From contig JBAQUQ010000387.1 in the NCBI GenBank assembly GCA_049297615.1, forward strand, positions 1 to 8,822: DNA of 8,822 nt, given 5' to 3'. Made by a program: the position numbers and the translations under genes. Position 1 is the stretch's first letter; every line of letters starts with the position of its first letter. Source of the DNA: JAEMQF01 sp049297615 (GTDB taxonomy: Bacteria > Pseudomonadota > Gammaproteobacteria > Burkholderiales > Burkholderiaceae_C). Shown here piece after piece: positions 1 through 6,461 of the stretch. The notes beneath the pieces are model-generated. The model worked only from the letters and a program-made list of their open reading frames with translations, was not told the DNA's origin and did no database searches.

Positions 1-140
1 GTGCCACGCTGGCGGCCACAACGCCGGCGGCCGGCGCAGTGCCAGCCGGGGATTGCATCGAATCCGAGGGTGGCGGTGCGGCGCCTGTCACTTCCTGCAT
101 GCTTCGGTCCGCTTGCCGCGCTGCCGAGAGTCGACGCCTC

Positions 141-674
141 TCAGGGGAAGCGTACGACCATCTGTGCGTGCACGACCGAGGGCAACTTTTCGCCGCCGCC
201 AGCGAGCGGAGGGATGTAGATGATGTTGAAGCCGAAGCGGTTGTCGAACATATTGATCGACGCCGTGGGCAGCAGACCCGGCGTCAGCTTCATGTCGCCG
301 CGCCAGTTCGACGAGCGATAAATAGCGTAAGCGCCCAGGCCCAGCCCCGTCTCACCCACGCCCGCCCAATGCCAACGCCTCATATACGCAGTGCCCGCGT
401 AGCCACCCCAAAAGCTGCGTGAATCCTGCATCAGGCCACCCGCCCAGCGCCATTCCATGGCATTGCCGTCGTTCGCCCGGCGCTCCACACCGAGCCCGGC
501 GTGTTGTTCGCGCCACTGTCGGTTCGCCGCATGGGTTTGTTCAAAGTGGTAGGACAAGCCCCCGGCATGCATGTACCACTGAGGCTCCCCGGCGCGAGTT
601 GCCGGTGCCAGGGTGACGATGGCGCCGGCCAGCACAGCCCGCAGGTCGATTGCCGAATGTGACTTAATGCGCAT
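141..674 (-). CDS. PagP-like small outer-membrane beta-barrel protein (putative lipid A acyltransferase)
   Basis: This encodes 177 residues. A signal peptide is visible: Arg2 and Lys4, a hydrophobic stretch at about 11-25, and likely cleavage after Thr-Arg-Ala (residue 28). The mature part alternates polar and aromatic residues like a short beta barrel and ends in VVRFP, near the usual C-terminal Phe of outer-membrane proteins. Compared from memory with E. coli PagP, which moves palmitate from phospholipid to lipid A, several blocks line up. SYH (His43) matches the catalytic His, QDS (Asp84-Ser85) matches the catalytic Asp-Ser, and GLGLGA, a NW...LLP segment and a YIPP segment follow in the same order. 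The N-terminal amphipathic helix of E. coli PagP seems absent. The start has only a weak GGA about 10 bases upstream. The gene is divergent from the capsule operon and stands alone. PagP-like fold is fairly likely; enzymatic activity is inference. It could instead be another small barrel family. Confidence 0.6.
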   Translation of the reverse strand: MRIKSHSAIDLRAVLAGAIVTLAPATRAGEPQWYMHAGGLSYHFEQTHAANRQWREQHAGLGVERRANDGNAMEWRWAGGLMQDSRSFWGGYAGTAYMRRWHWAGVGETGLGLGAYAIYRSSNWRGDMKLTPGLLPTASINMFDNRFGFNIIYIPPLAGGGEKLPSVVHAQMVVRFP

Positions 675-716
675 ACTGAATCATCCACGGCAGCGCGTCG
701 GGTGTACAGAGCGGCA

Positions 717-753
717 CCCACCCCAAGTGAGGGTGGGCGGGCCGAAATGGCCC
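717..753. repeat. Two adjacent hairpins in the divergent spacer
   Basis: The first is a perfect 7-bp stem, CCCACCC (717-723) with GGGTGGG (731-737), and a 7-base loop. The second follows after one base: GGGCC (739-743) with GGCCC (749-753) and a 5-base loop. They lie 43-79 bases upstream of the PagP-like start codon, on the 5' leader side of that gene. They could be leader-RNA structures or protein-binding palindromes. Function is unknown. Confidence 0.4.
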
Positions 754-809
754 CCCTAGGTTCCTCTTTTTCGGATTTCACGAAGAGCAGCCCTTGCCTA
801 GCATGACGC

Positions 810-834
810 CCGGCGCGCTATCGGTGTGCGCCGG
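810..834. repeat. Strong GC-rich hairpin in the divergent spacer
   Basis: CCGGCGC (810-816) pairs with GCGCCGG (828-834). A G-U and a C-G pair extend the stem to nine pairs around a 7-base loop. No T-run follows on either side. It lies near the middle of the spacer. Chance structure in GC-rich DNA is possible. Confidence 0.4.
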
Positions 835-977
835 CGTGGCAGGGGCGCGCGACCGGCGGCGCAGCTTCACGGCGTTTGGTGCGCACTCCTGCACGAAGAA
901 ATGAGCCCCCGAGAACTTGATGCGCGCCAGCGAGCTTTATCGTCGCAGCCGGTACCGGCCAAGCTCTGGGCTTAGCT

Positions 978-1011
978 GTTGAAGGAGGGCGGCCGCACTG
1001 CCGCCTTCAAC
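978..1011. repeat. Hairpin in the probable kpsF leader
   Basis: GTTGAA...GGCGGC (978-993) is complementary to GCCGCCTTCAAC (1000-1011). This gives 12 pairs with a 4-base bulge on the 5' side and a 6-base loop. It ends 65 bases before the kpsF ATG, so it would sit in the 5' leader if transcription begins upstream. No U-tract follows, so rho-independent termination is unlikely. It could be a leader structure or the end of an upstream transcript. Confidence 0.4.
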
Positions 1012-1076
1012 GCCCGCGCTGGCCGAGGTCACAGTTCCACGCAGTTCTCACTGCCCCCGCTCCGAGAGAATCGTCA

Positions 1077-2078
1077 ATGTCGCAAATTGCTCTTGCTTCG
1101 CCGGCCCCGACCGCTGTCGTTGCGCTGCGCCCCGGCCGGCTCGCCGCGGTCATGCAATCGGTCTTTGAAGCGCAGGCGAAGGCCCTCGAGCAAAACGCCA
1201 CGCGCATCGGCGCGGCCTGCGAACGTGCGGTCGAAACCATCGTCTCCGCGCGCGGTCGCGTCGTCGTTTGCGGTATGGGCAAGTCCGGCATCATCGGTCG
1301 AAAGATCGCCGCGACATTCGCCTCGACCGGCACGCCGTCTTTCTTTGTGCACCCCGCCGAGGCCTACCACGGCGACCTGGGCATGATCACCGGCGACGAT
1401 GTCGTTGTGCTCATCTCCTACAGCGGCGAAACCGACGAGATCCTCAAGCTGCTGCCTTATCTGCGCCATGTGCGCTCGCCGGTCGTCGCCATCACCGGCG
1501 GTTTGCAATCGACGCTCGCGCGCCATGCCGACGTGGTGCTCGACGTATCGGTCGAAAAGGAAGTCTGCCCCAACAACCTGGCACCCACCACCTCGACCAC
1601 GGCCACCTTGGTGATGGGTGACGCGCTGGCGGTGGCCTTGATCGAATTGCGCGGCTTTGCGCCACAGGACTTCGCGCGCTTTCACCCAGGCGGCTCGCTC
1701 GGCCGCAAGCTGCTGACGCGCGTCAGCGACGTGATGCACGCGAGCTTTGCGCGCGTCGCACCCGAGGCTTCGTTCAAGCAGGTGGTCTCGGCGGTCAGCC
1801 GCGGGCGCCTGGGCATCGCGACCGTGCTGGGCAGTGACGGCGAGCTCGCCGGCGTGATCACCGACGGCGACCTGGGACGCGCCATGAACACGCACGACGA
1901 CACGCGCGGCCTGTTCGCACGCGACATCATGTCGGCGCCGCCCTTGACGATCGCCGCCGGAGCGATGTTCTGCGACGCCGAAGTCCTGATGGAGCAGCGC
2001 AAGGTCACCGCCCTGGTCGCCGTCGACGACGCCGGGCTGCCGGTGGGCATCCTGAAGATCTTCGACAGGCCCGCTTGA
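1077..2078 (+). CDS. kpsF: Arabinose-5-phosphate isomerase, capsule type (KpsF/KdsD)
   Basis: This 333-residue cytoplasmic enzyme interconverts ribulose 5-phosphate and arabinose 5-phosphate, the first step of Kdo synthesis. An SIS domain covers about residues 45-180 and two CBS domains about 214-333. Family active-site positions are all visible: Lys69 in GMGKSG, Glu118 in SYSGET, Glu162 just before CPNN, and His203 in FHPGGSLGR. They match Lys59, Glu111, Glu152 and His193 of E. coli KdsD. The CPNNLAPTTSTT segment is typical. Length is normal (about 320-335). The chosen ATG has a weak GAGAGA seven bases upstream. As first gene of the export operon it is probably a capsule-dedicated paralogue of a housekeeping KdsD elsewhere. 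The C-terminus ends ILKIFDRPA, without the HDLL-type ending of housekeeping KdsD, which favours the name kpsF. Confidence 0.93.
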   Translation: MSQIALASPAPTAVVALRPGRLAAVMQSVFEAQAKALEQNATRIGAACERAVETIVSARGRVVVCGMGKSGIIGRKIAATFASTGTPSFFVHPAEAYHGDLGMITGDDVVVLISYSGETDEILKLLPYLRHVRSPVVAITGGLQSTLARHADVVLDVSVEKEVCPNNLAPTTSTTATLVMGDALAVALIELRGFAPQDFARFHPGGSLGRKLLTRVSDVMHASFARVAPEASFKQVVSAVSRGRLGIATVLGSDGELAGVITDGDLGRAMNTHDDTRGLFARDIMSAPPLTIAAGAMFCDAEVLMEQRKVTALVAVDDAGLPVGILKIFDRPA

Positions 2079-2086
2079 GCGGCCTG
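2066..2086 (+). repeat. Hairpin enclosing the kpsF stop codon
   Basis: CAGGC (2066-2070) pairs with GCCTG (2082-2086) and CGC (2072-2074) with GCG (2079-2081). One C (2071) is bulged. The four-base loop TTGA (2075-2078) contains the kpsF TGA. There is no T-run, and the next gene starts 17 bases later. It may be a partial attenuator, a processing or stability element, or chance. Confidence 0.4.
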
Positions 2087-2103
2087 CCTGTACAAGTTCT
2101 GCG

Positions 2104-2904
2104 ATGACCAGTGCTTTGAGCGGGAGCAGGCGCTCCCCCTGGCAAGTCCAGCGCGCGGTGTTGTATGCGCTGGTGCTGCGCGAGTTGAAGACGCGCTTCG
2201 GCGGGCGCTGGTTCGGCGCGCTGTGGGTGCTTGCCGAGCCCCTGGTGCATGTGCTGCTGCTCTTAATGCTGCTGGGCGCGGCGCGCCATCGGCTGCTGCC
2301 TGGGATCGATTTCGTGCTCTTCCTGGTCACCGGCCTGTTGCCGTTCTTCATGTTCAGGAACCTCGCGCTGCGCTCGATGGACGCGATCGACGCGAACCGC
2401 GGCCTGTTCGGCTATCGCCAGGTCCGGCCCATCGACGCCTTGCTGGCACGCGCGATCCTCGAAGTGGCGCTGTACAGCGTGGTCTACCTGCTCGTGCTCG
2501 CCCTGCTCGGCTGGGGTGGATATGACGTGCTGCCGGCGCGGCCGCTCGAAGTGGCAGCCTCCAGCGCCGCCTTGCTCCTGCTCGGTCTGGGCATCGGGCT
2601 GACGCTGGCGGTGGCGACCGACGCCTTGCCGCAGGCGCGCGGCCTGGTGCGAATCGCGTTCTTTCCGCTGTATCTCCTGTCCGGTGTCATCTTCCCGATC
2701 CAGAGCCTGCCGGGCGAAGTGCTGAGCTGGCTGCTGTGGAACCCGGTGCTGCACGCGCTCGAGGTCTCGCGCGGCTTTTTCTTCGTGGGCTATCGCCCCG
2801 TCGCCGAAGCCAGCGGCGCTTACGTCGCCGCCTGCGCGATCGTCTGCACCGCCTTTGGCCTGAGCCTGTACCGCGTGCGCCGGCAAAGGCTGCTCACGAC
2901 CTGA
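2104..2904 (+). CDS. kpsM: Capsule polysaccharide ABC transporter permease (KpsM family)
   Basis: The product is the 266-residue inner-membrane half of the capsule exporter. As a dimer with KpsT it moves the lipid-linked polysaccharide out of the cytoplasm. The family N-terminal signature is clear: LRELKTRFGGRWFGALW near residues 25-41, followed by EPL and the first membrane segment. Six hydrophobic segments are visible at about 40-58, 70-85, 119-136, 151-172, 183-200 and 238-255, as expected for ABC-2 type permeases such as KpsM, CtrC and BexB. The GVIFPIQSLP segment near 194-203 and WNPVLHALEVSR near 212-223 are also typical. The length fits the family (about 260). The gene starts 25 bases after kpsF. 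No clear Shine-Dalgarno precedes the ATG, so translation may depend on ribosomes arriving from kpsF. Confidence 0.93.
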   Translation: MTSALSGSRRSPWQVQRAVLYALVLRELKTRFGGRWFGALWVLAEPLVHVLLLLMLLGAARHRLLPGIDFVLFLVTGLLPFFMFRNLALRSMDAIDANRGLFGYRQVRPIDALLARAILEVALYSVVYLLVLALLGWGGYDVLPARPLEVAASSAALLLLGLGIGLTLAVATDALPQARGLVRIAFFPLYLLSGVIFPIQSLPGEVLSWLLWNPVLHALEVSRGFFFVGYRPVAEASGAYVAACAIVCTAFGLSLYRVRRQRLLTT

Positions 2905-2913
2905 AGCGCAGCC

Positions 2914-3618
2914 ATGATCGAGTTGCGCAGCCTCACCAAATCGTATGCCACGCCGCACGGCCGGCGCTACGTCTTTCGCGAGCTGAGTTTTTGCTTTCCC
3001 GAGCAGGCCAATGTCGGCCTCATCGGTCCCAACGGCGCCGGCAAATCGACCCTGATGCGCCTCATCGCCGGCATCGACAACCCCGACAGCGGCAGCATCG
3101 TCACCGACCGCAGCGTGTCCTGGCCGGTGGGCTTGAGCGGCGGCTTCCAGGGCTCGCTGAGCGGCCGCGACAACGTGCAGTTCGTGTGCCGGCTGTACGG
3201 CGCCACCGGCGCGGTCATGCGCGACAAGGTGCAGGCGGTGCAGGCCTTCGCCGAAATCGGCGAGTACTTCGATTTGCCGGTGAAGTCGTATTCGTCGGGA
3301 ATGCGCTCGCGCCTGGCATTCGGCCTGAGCATGGCTTTCGACTTCGACTACTACCTGATCGACGAGGTGATGGCCGTGGGCGACGCGCAGTTCAAGCTCA
3401 AGAGCCGCGCCGCGCTCGAGCGCCGGCTGAGGCAGTCGCGCCTGATCCTGGTGTCGCACAACATGGCCGACATCCGCCAGTGGTGCGATGCCGTCGTCGT
3501 GGTGGCCAAGGGTGGGGCCATGCTGTACCACGATATCGAGGCCGGCATCGAGGCTTACCAGGGCCCCGCCGCGGCGCCGCGCCGGCCTCAGGCCGCGCAG
3601 CTGCAGGTCGCCGCATGA
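2914..3618 (+). CDS. kpsT: Capsule polysaccharide ABC transporter ATP-binding protein (KpsT family)
   Basis: This 234-residue cytoplasmic ATPase powers KpsM. Motifs in order: Walker A GPNGAGKST (residues 38-46), Q-loop Gln79 in GGFQGSLSGRDN, signature YSSGMRSRLAF (126-136), Walker B YYLIDE with Asp150-Glu151, the capsule-family segment VMAVGDAQF (152-160), and the switch histidine His182 in LVSHNM. The replacement of the usual LSGGQ by YSSGM, and the short length without a C-terminal carbohydrate-binding domain, mark the KpsT/CtrD/BexA group. O-antigen Wzt proteins are about 400 residues or more. It begins nine bases after kpsM with no strong ribosome-binding site, which suggests coupled translation. 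The last 16 residues are a low-complexity Ala/Pro/Gln tail. Confidence 0.95.
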   Translation: MIELRSLTKSYATPHGRRYVFRELSFCFPEQANVGLIGPNGAGKSTLMRLIAGIDNPDSGSIVTDRSVSWPVGLSGGFQGSLSGRDNVQFVCRLYGATGAVMRDKVQAVQAFAEIGEYFDLPVKSYSSGMRSRLAFGLSMAFDFDYYLIDEVMAVGDAQFKLKSRAALERRLRQSRLILVSHNMADIRQWCDAVVVVAKGGAMLYHDIEAGIEAYQGPAAAPRRPQAAQLQVAA

Positions 3619-3650
3619 CACCGCACGAAGTGCCCAGGGTGCACCCATGA
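3615..3650 (+). other. 11-codon mini-ORF bridging kpsT and kpsE
   Basis: The ATG at 3615 overlaps the kpsT stop as ATGA. Eleven codons (MTPHEVPRVHP) lead to a TGA at 3648-3650 that overlaps the kpsE start, again as ATGA. The reading frame is therefore tied to both neighbours. An AGGG inside it (3636-3639) serves as ribosome-binding site for kpsE. It may relay terminating ribosomes to kpsE. The peptide itself shows no recognisable function, and chance is possible. Confidence 0.3.
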
Positions 3651-4750
3651 CGCTCGTCACCGCACTCACGCCGTGGCGCCTGAAGCTGCTGGTGGTTGCC
3701 CTGCCGCTCCTGCTGGCGTCGGGCTACTACCTCTTTCTGGCCGGCGACCGCTTTGTGAGCACGGCCATCATCACGGTGCGCCAGGCCGACCACGGCGGCG
3801 CCGGCGTGCCCGGCATGGCCCTGGTCCTGGCCGGCGTGAATCCGCCGGCGCGCGAAGACACGCTCTACCTGCGCCAGTACATCCATTCGCTCGAATTGCT
3901 GCAGCGCCTGGATCGGGAACTGGCGCTGCGCAAGCACTATGAATCGAATCAGTCGGACCTGCTGTTCCGCCTGTTTCCCGGCACCAGCCAGGAATGGCTG
4001 CACGAGTACTACCGCAGCCGGGTCGAGGTGCTGTTCGACGACACCGCCTCGCTGCTGACGGTGCGCACGCAGGGCTTCGATCCGGCCTTCGCGCAGCACC
4101 TGAACCAGGCGATTCTGCGTGACAGCGAGCGCTTCGTGAACGAGTTTTCGCAGCGCATGGCGCGCGAGCAACTGCGCTTCGCCGAAACCGAATTGAAGCT
4201 CACCGCCGCGCGCCTGCAGGCCGCGCAGGGCAAGGTGCTGGCATTCCAGTCGGCGCACAAGCTGCTCGACCCGCTGGCGCAGGCGCAGGCCGCTGGCACA
4301 TTGAGCACCGAGATGCAAGCGAACCTGGCCAAGCAGGAAGCCGAGCTGAAGAACGCGCTGAGCTTTTTGCACGACGAGTCCTACCAGGTGAAGGCGCTGC
4401 GCAGCCAGATCGACGCCCAGCGCAGCCAGCTCGACGCCGAGCGCACGCGCGCCACGGCCGGCAAGGTCGGCGAGCGCCTGAACACACTCGCCGCAGACTT
4501 TCAGGCGCTGACGCTGCAAACGCGCTTTGCCGAGGACGCCTACAAGCTGGCGCTCGCCGCCGTGGAAAACGCGCGCATCGACGCGACGCGCAAGCTCAAG
4601 AGCCTGGTCGTCATCGAACCGCCGACCCTGCCGCAGAGCGCCGAGTACCCGCGCCGCATCTACAACCTGGTCACCCTGGCCCTGGTCTGCGGGCTGATCT
4701 ATGCGGTGGCGCGCCTGGTCGTCGCCACGGTTCGCGAACACCATGATTGA
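3647..4750 (+). CDS. kpsE: Capsule export inner-membrane adaptor / polysaccharide co-polymerase (KpsE family)
   Basis: The protein has 367 residues, close to the family's usual 370-390. An N-terminal membrane segment lies at about 11-32 and a C-terminal one at about 338-359, leaving a large periplasmic domain between them. The middle (about 155-300) is charged and rich in Gln, Leu and Ala, as expected for the helical hairpin of type 3 polysaccharide co-polymerases. A proline-containing stretch, PPTLPQSAEYPRR, precedes the second membrane segment, as usual in Wzz-like proteins. It links the KpsMT transporter to KpsD across the periplasm. The frame is open further upstream (to 3488), but that would lie inside kpsT and add an Arg/Pro-rich tail. 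The ATG at 3647 has AGGG seven bases upstream and puts the membrane segment at the N-terminus, so it is preferred. Its stop overlaps kpsD. Confidence 0.92.
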   Translation: MTLVTALTPWRLKLLVVALPLLLASGYYLFLAGDRFVSTAIITVRQADHGGAGVPGMALVLAGVNPPAREDTLYLRQYIHSLELLQRLDRELALRKHYESNQSDLLFRLFPGTSQEWLHEYYRSRVEVLFDDTASLLTVRTQGFDPAFAQHLNQAILRDSERFVNEFSQRMAREQLRFAETELKLTAARLQAAQGKVLAFQSAHKLLDPLAQAQAAGTLSTEMQANLAKQEAELKNALSFLHDESYQVKALRSQIDAQRSQLDAERTRATAGKVGERLNTLAADFQALTLQTRFAEDAYKLALAAVENARIDATRKLKSLVVIEPPTLPQSAEYPRRIYNLVTLALVCGLIYAVARLVVATVREHHD

Positions 4751-6452
4751 CGCCATCGGACTGCGCCCGCCCCGGCCATCGAGCTTGCGATGTGCGCTCG
4801 CGCTCTGGCTGGCGTGCCTGTGCGGTGCGGCGCCGGCACAGACCGGCAGCGCCGACCCGCTCAACACCGGTCCACGCGGCGCCACCAACTTGGCGCCGAT
4901 GCGCCCCGTGCCGCTTGCGGCCCCCGCGCCGGCAGGCAATGCCCTGCCGCCCGACCCCAGCACCTCGGCCAAACCGATCGTCTTCGGCTCGCAGATCTTC
5001 AGCGGGCGCTTCAGCGGCGAAACCTTTTCGGGCTTCAACCCGAACTACCAGATCGCTTCGGGGGATCGCGTCAGCCTGCGCATATGGGGCGCGGTCAGTT
5101 TCGACGCGGTGCAGGTCGTCGACGCGCAGGGCAATATCTTCGTGCCCAATGTCGGCCCGATCGCCGTGCGGGGTGTGCGCAATGGCGAGCTCAACCAGCA
5201 GGTTGAGAACCAGGTCAAGCGCACCTTCCGCGCCAATGTGGGTGTCTATGCAACGCTCGATTCGGCGCAGCCGGTCAAGGTGTACGTCACCGGCTTCGTG
5301 CGCGCACCAGGGCTGTACGCAGGCCTATCGTCCGATTCGGTGCTGTACTACCTGGACCGCGCCGGCGGCATCGACCCAGACCGCGGCAGCTACCTCGAAG
5401 TCGACGTGCTGCGCGCCGGCCAGGCGCACGCCAAGATCAACCTCTACCGCTTCCTGCTCGACGGCCAGATCGCCAGCCTGCAGCTCCAGGACGGCGACAC
5501 CATCGTGGCGGCGCCGCGCAAGCACACGGTGCAGGTGGGCGGCGATGTGCTCAACCCCTATCTGTTCGAGTTCGCCACGCCGCGCATCAGCGCGGCCGAG
5601 CTGCTCGGTGCGGCCCGGCCGCGGCCGAGCGCGACCCACCTGAGCATCGTGCGCCGCGTCGGCGCCGAGCGGCGCAGCGAGTACCACGCCCTGGCCAATG
5701 CCGGCAGCGTTTCCATCGAAGACGGCGACGAAGTGACCCTGACCGCCGACAAATACCAGGGCACGATCCTGGTGCGCATCGAGGGCGCGCATGTCGGCGA
5801 ACGCACCCTGATGCTGCCCTACGGATCGACCCTGCAAGATGCGATGGCGCGCCTCAAGCCCGCGCCGCAAGCGAATCTGGCCGCGCTGCAACTGTTCCGC
5901 AAGTCGGTGGCGACGCGCCAGAAGGAAACCCTCGACGCGTCGCTGCGCAGCCTGGAGACCTATGCGCTGACGGCGCGCTCGGCCACCAGCGAGGAAGCGG
6001 CGTTGCGCACGCGCGAGGCCGAGTTGATCCTTCAGTTCGTCGAGCGCGCCCGCAGCGCCCAGCCGCGCGGCCAGGTGATTCTGGCGAACAAGACGGAAGC
6101 GCCGAACACCCTGCTCGAAGACGGCGACGTGCTGCGCTTGCCCGAGCGCAGCAACCTGGTCCTGGTGAGCGGCGAAGTGCAGTTTCCCAACGCCCTGGTG
6201 TACGAGTCCGGCGCGGCCGCCGCGGACTACGTCAAACAGGCCGGCGGCTACACGCAAAACGCCGACGCGTCCAAGCTCGTGGTGCTGCATCAGGACGGCA
6301 GCGTCGGCGCGGGCGGGGGCAATCCGCTGGTGCCGGGCGACGAGATCATGGTGCTGCCCAAGATCGACACCAAGAGCGTCGAGATCACGCGAGGCATCAC
6401 GCAGATCATTTATCAGATCGCCGTGGCGGCGAAAGTCCTGCTGGGTTTTTAG
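4743..6452 (+). CDS. kpsD: Capsule export outer-membrane protein (KpsD-type OPX protein)
   Basis: This 569-residue protein (E. coli KpsD is about 560) forms the outer-membrane end of the exporter. The signal peptide runs from Arg11 and Arg16 through a hydrophobic core to Ala-Pro-Ala, with likely cleavage after residue 32. The cysteines at 25 and 27 do not fit a proper lipobox, so it is probably soluble in the periplasm before insertion, like KpsD and unlike Wza. A polysaccharide-export domain covers about 98-175 (YQIASGDRVSLRIWG, then NIFVPNVGPI). SLBB-type beta-grasp domains follow: VKVYVTGFVRAPGLY near 178-192, another region near 264-360, and a C-terminal one near 480-560. The ATG at 4743 overlaps kpsE by 8 bases and lacks its own ribosome-binding site, pointing to translational coupling. 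The frame is open up to 4701, but a start there would weaken the signal peptide. Confidence 0.92.
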   Translation: MIDAIGLRPPRPSSLRCALALWLACLCGAAPAQTGSADPLNTGPRGATNLAPMRPVPLAAPAPAGNALPPDPSTSAKPIVFGSQIFSGRFSGETFSGFNPNYQIASGDRVSLRIWGAVSFDAVQVVDAQGNIFVPNVGPIAVRGVRNGELNQQVENQVKRTFRANVGVYATLDSAQPVKVYVTGFVRAPGLYAGLSSDSVLYYLDRAGGIDPDRGSYLEVDVLRAGQAHAKINLYRFLLDGQIASLQLQDGDTIVAAPRKHTVQVGGDVLNPYLFEFATPRISAAELLGAARPRPSATHLSIVRRVGAERRSEYHALANAGSVSIEDGDEVTLTADKYQGTILVRIEGAHVGERTLMLPYGSTLQDAMARLKPAPQANLAALQLFRKSVATRQKETLDASLRSLETYALTARSATSEEAALRTREAELILQFVERARSAQPRGQVILANKTEAPNTLLEDGDVLRLPERSNLVLVSGEVQFPNALVYESGAAAADYVKQAGGYTQNADASKLVVLHQDGSVGAGGGNPLVPGDEIMVLPKIDTKSVEITRGITQIIYQIAVAAKVLLGF

Positions 6453-6456
6453 GGAG
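6451..6456 (+). promoter_or_regulatory. Strong ribosome-binding site of the coiled-coil gene
   Basis: AGGGAG begins inside the kpsD TAG stop and lies five bases before the ATG at 6462. It is the best Shine-Dalgarno in the operon. It fixes the start of the last gene and allows efficient initiation independent of upstream ribosomes. Confidence 0.7.
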
Positions 6457-6461
6457 TCGAG

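Larger units (their letters stand above)
675..1076. other. Divergent intergenic region with hairpins, no gene seen
   Basis: About 400 bases separate the PagP-like gene from kpsF. The only small frame starting at an ATG that I examined (803-904, 33 codons) has no ribosome-binding site and no recognisable product. The region must carry the promoters for both directions, but I find no convincing -35/-10 pair. The best plus-strand candidate (TTGATG at 917-922 with an AT-rich patch around 936-941) has too short a spacer. The region holds four GC-rich inverted repeats (717-737, 739-753, 810-834, 978-1011). None is followed by a U-tract on the plus strand, so they do not look like classical terminators. 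Confidence 0.6.

Noticed and set aside
126..142. Possible terminator after the PagP-like gene (GAGAG / CTCTC stem)
   Set aside because: The stem has only five pairs, overlaps the stop codon and has no T-tract; too weak to call.
803..904. Short plus-strand frame of 33 codons in the divergent spacer
   Set aside because: There is no ribosome-binding site, no recognisable motif, and it includes a strong hairpin at 810-834.
1074..2351. Minus-strand open frame of 425 codons opposite kpsF
   Set aside because: It is a shadow of KpsF, whose four active-site residues are intact on the plus strand.
2263..3669. Minus-strand open frame of 468 codons opposite kpsM and kpsT
   Set aside because: It is antisense to KpsM membrane segments and KpsT Walker motifs; its His/Arg/Gln-rich translation matches no family.
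4743..4850. Lipoprotein signal in KpsD (cysteines at residues 25 and 27)
   Set aside because: The residues before Cys25 read W-L-A and before Cys27 read A-C-L, neither a good lipobox. A standard signal peptidase I site, Ala-Pro-Ala, follows at 30-32.
3398..5038. Minus-strand open frame of 546 codons opposite kpsT, kpsE and the start of kpsD
   Set aside because: It is a shadow frame: the plus strand carries clear KpsT, KpsE and KpsD motifs, and this frame has none.
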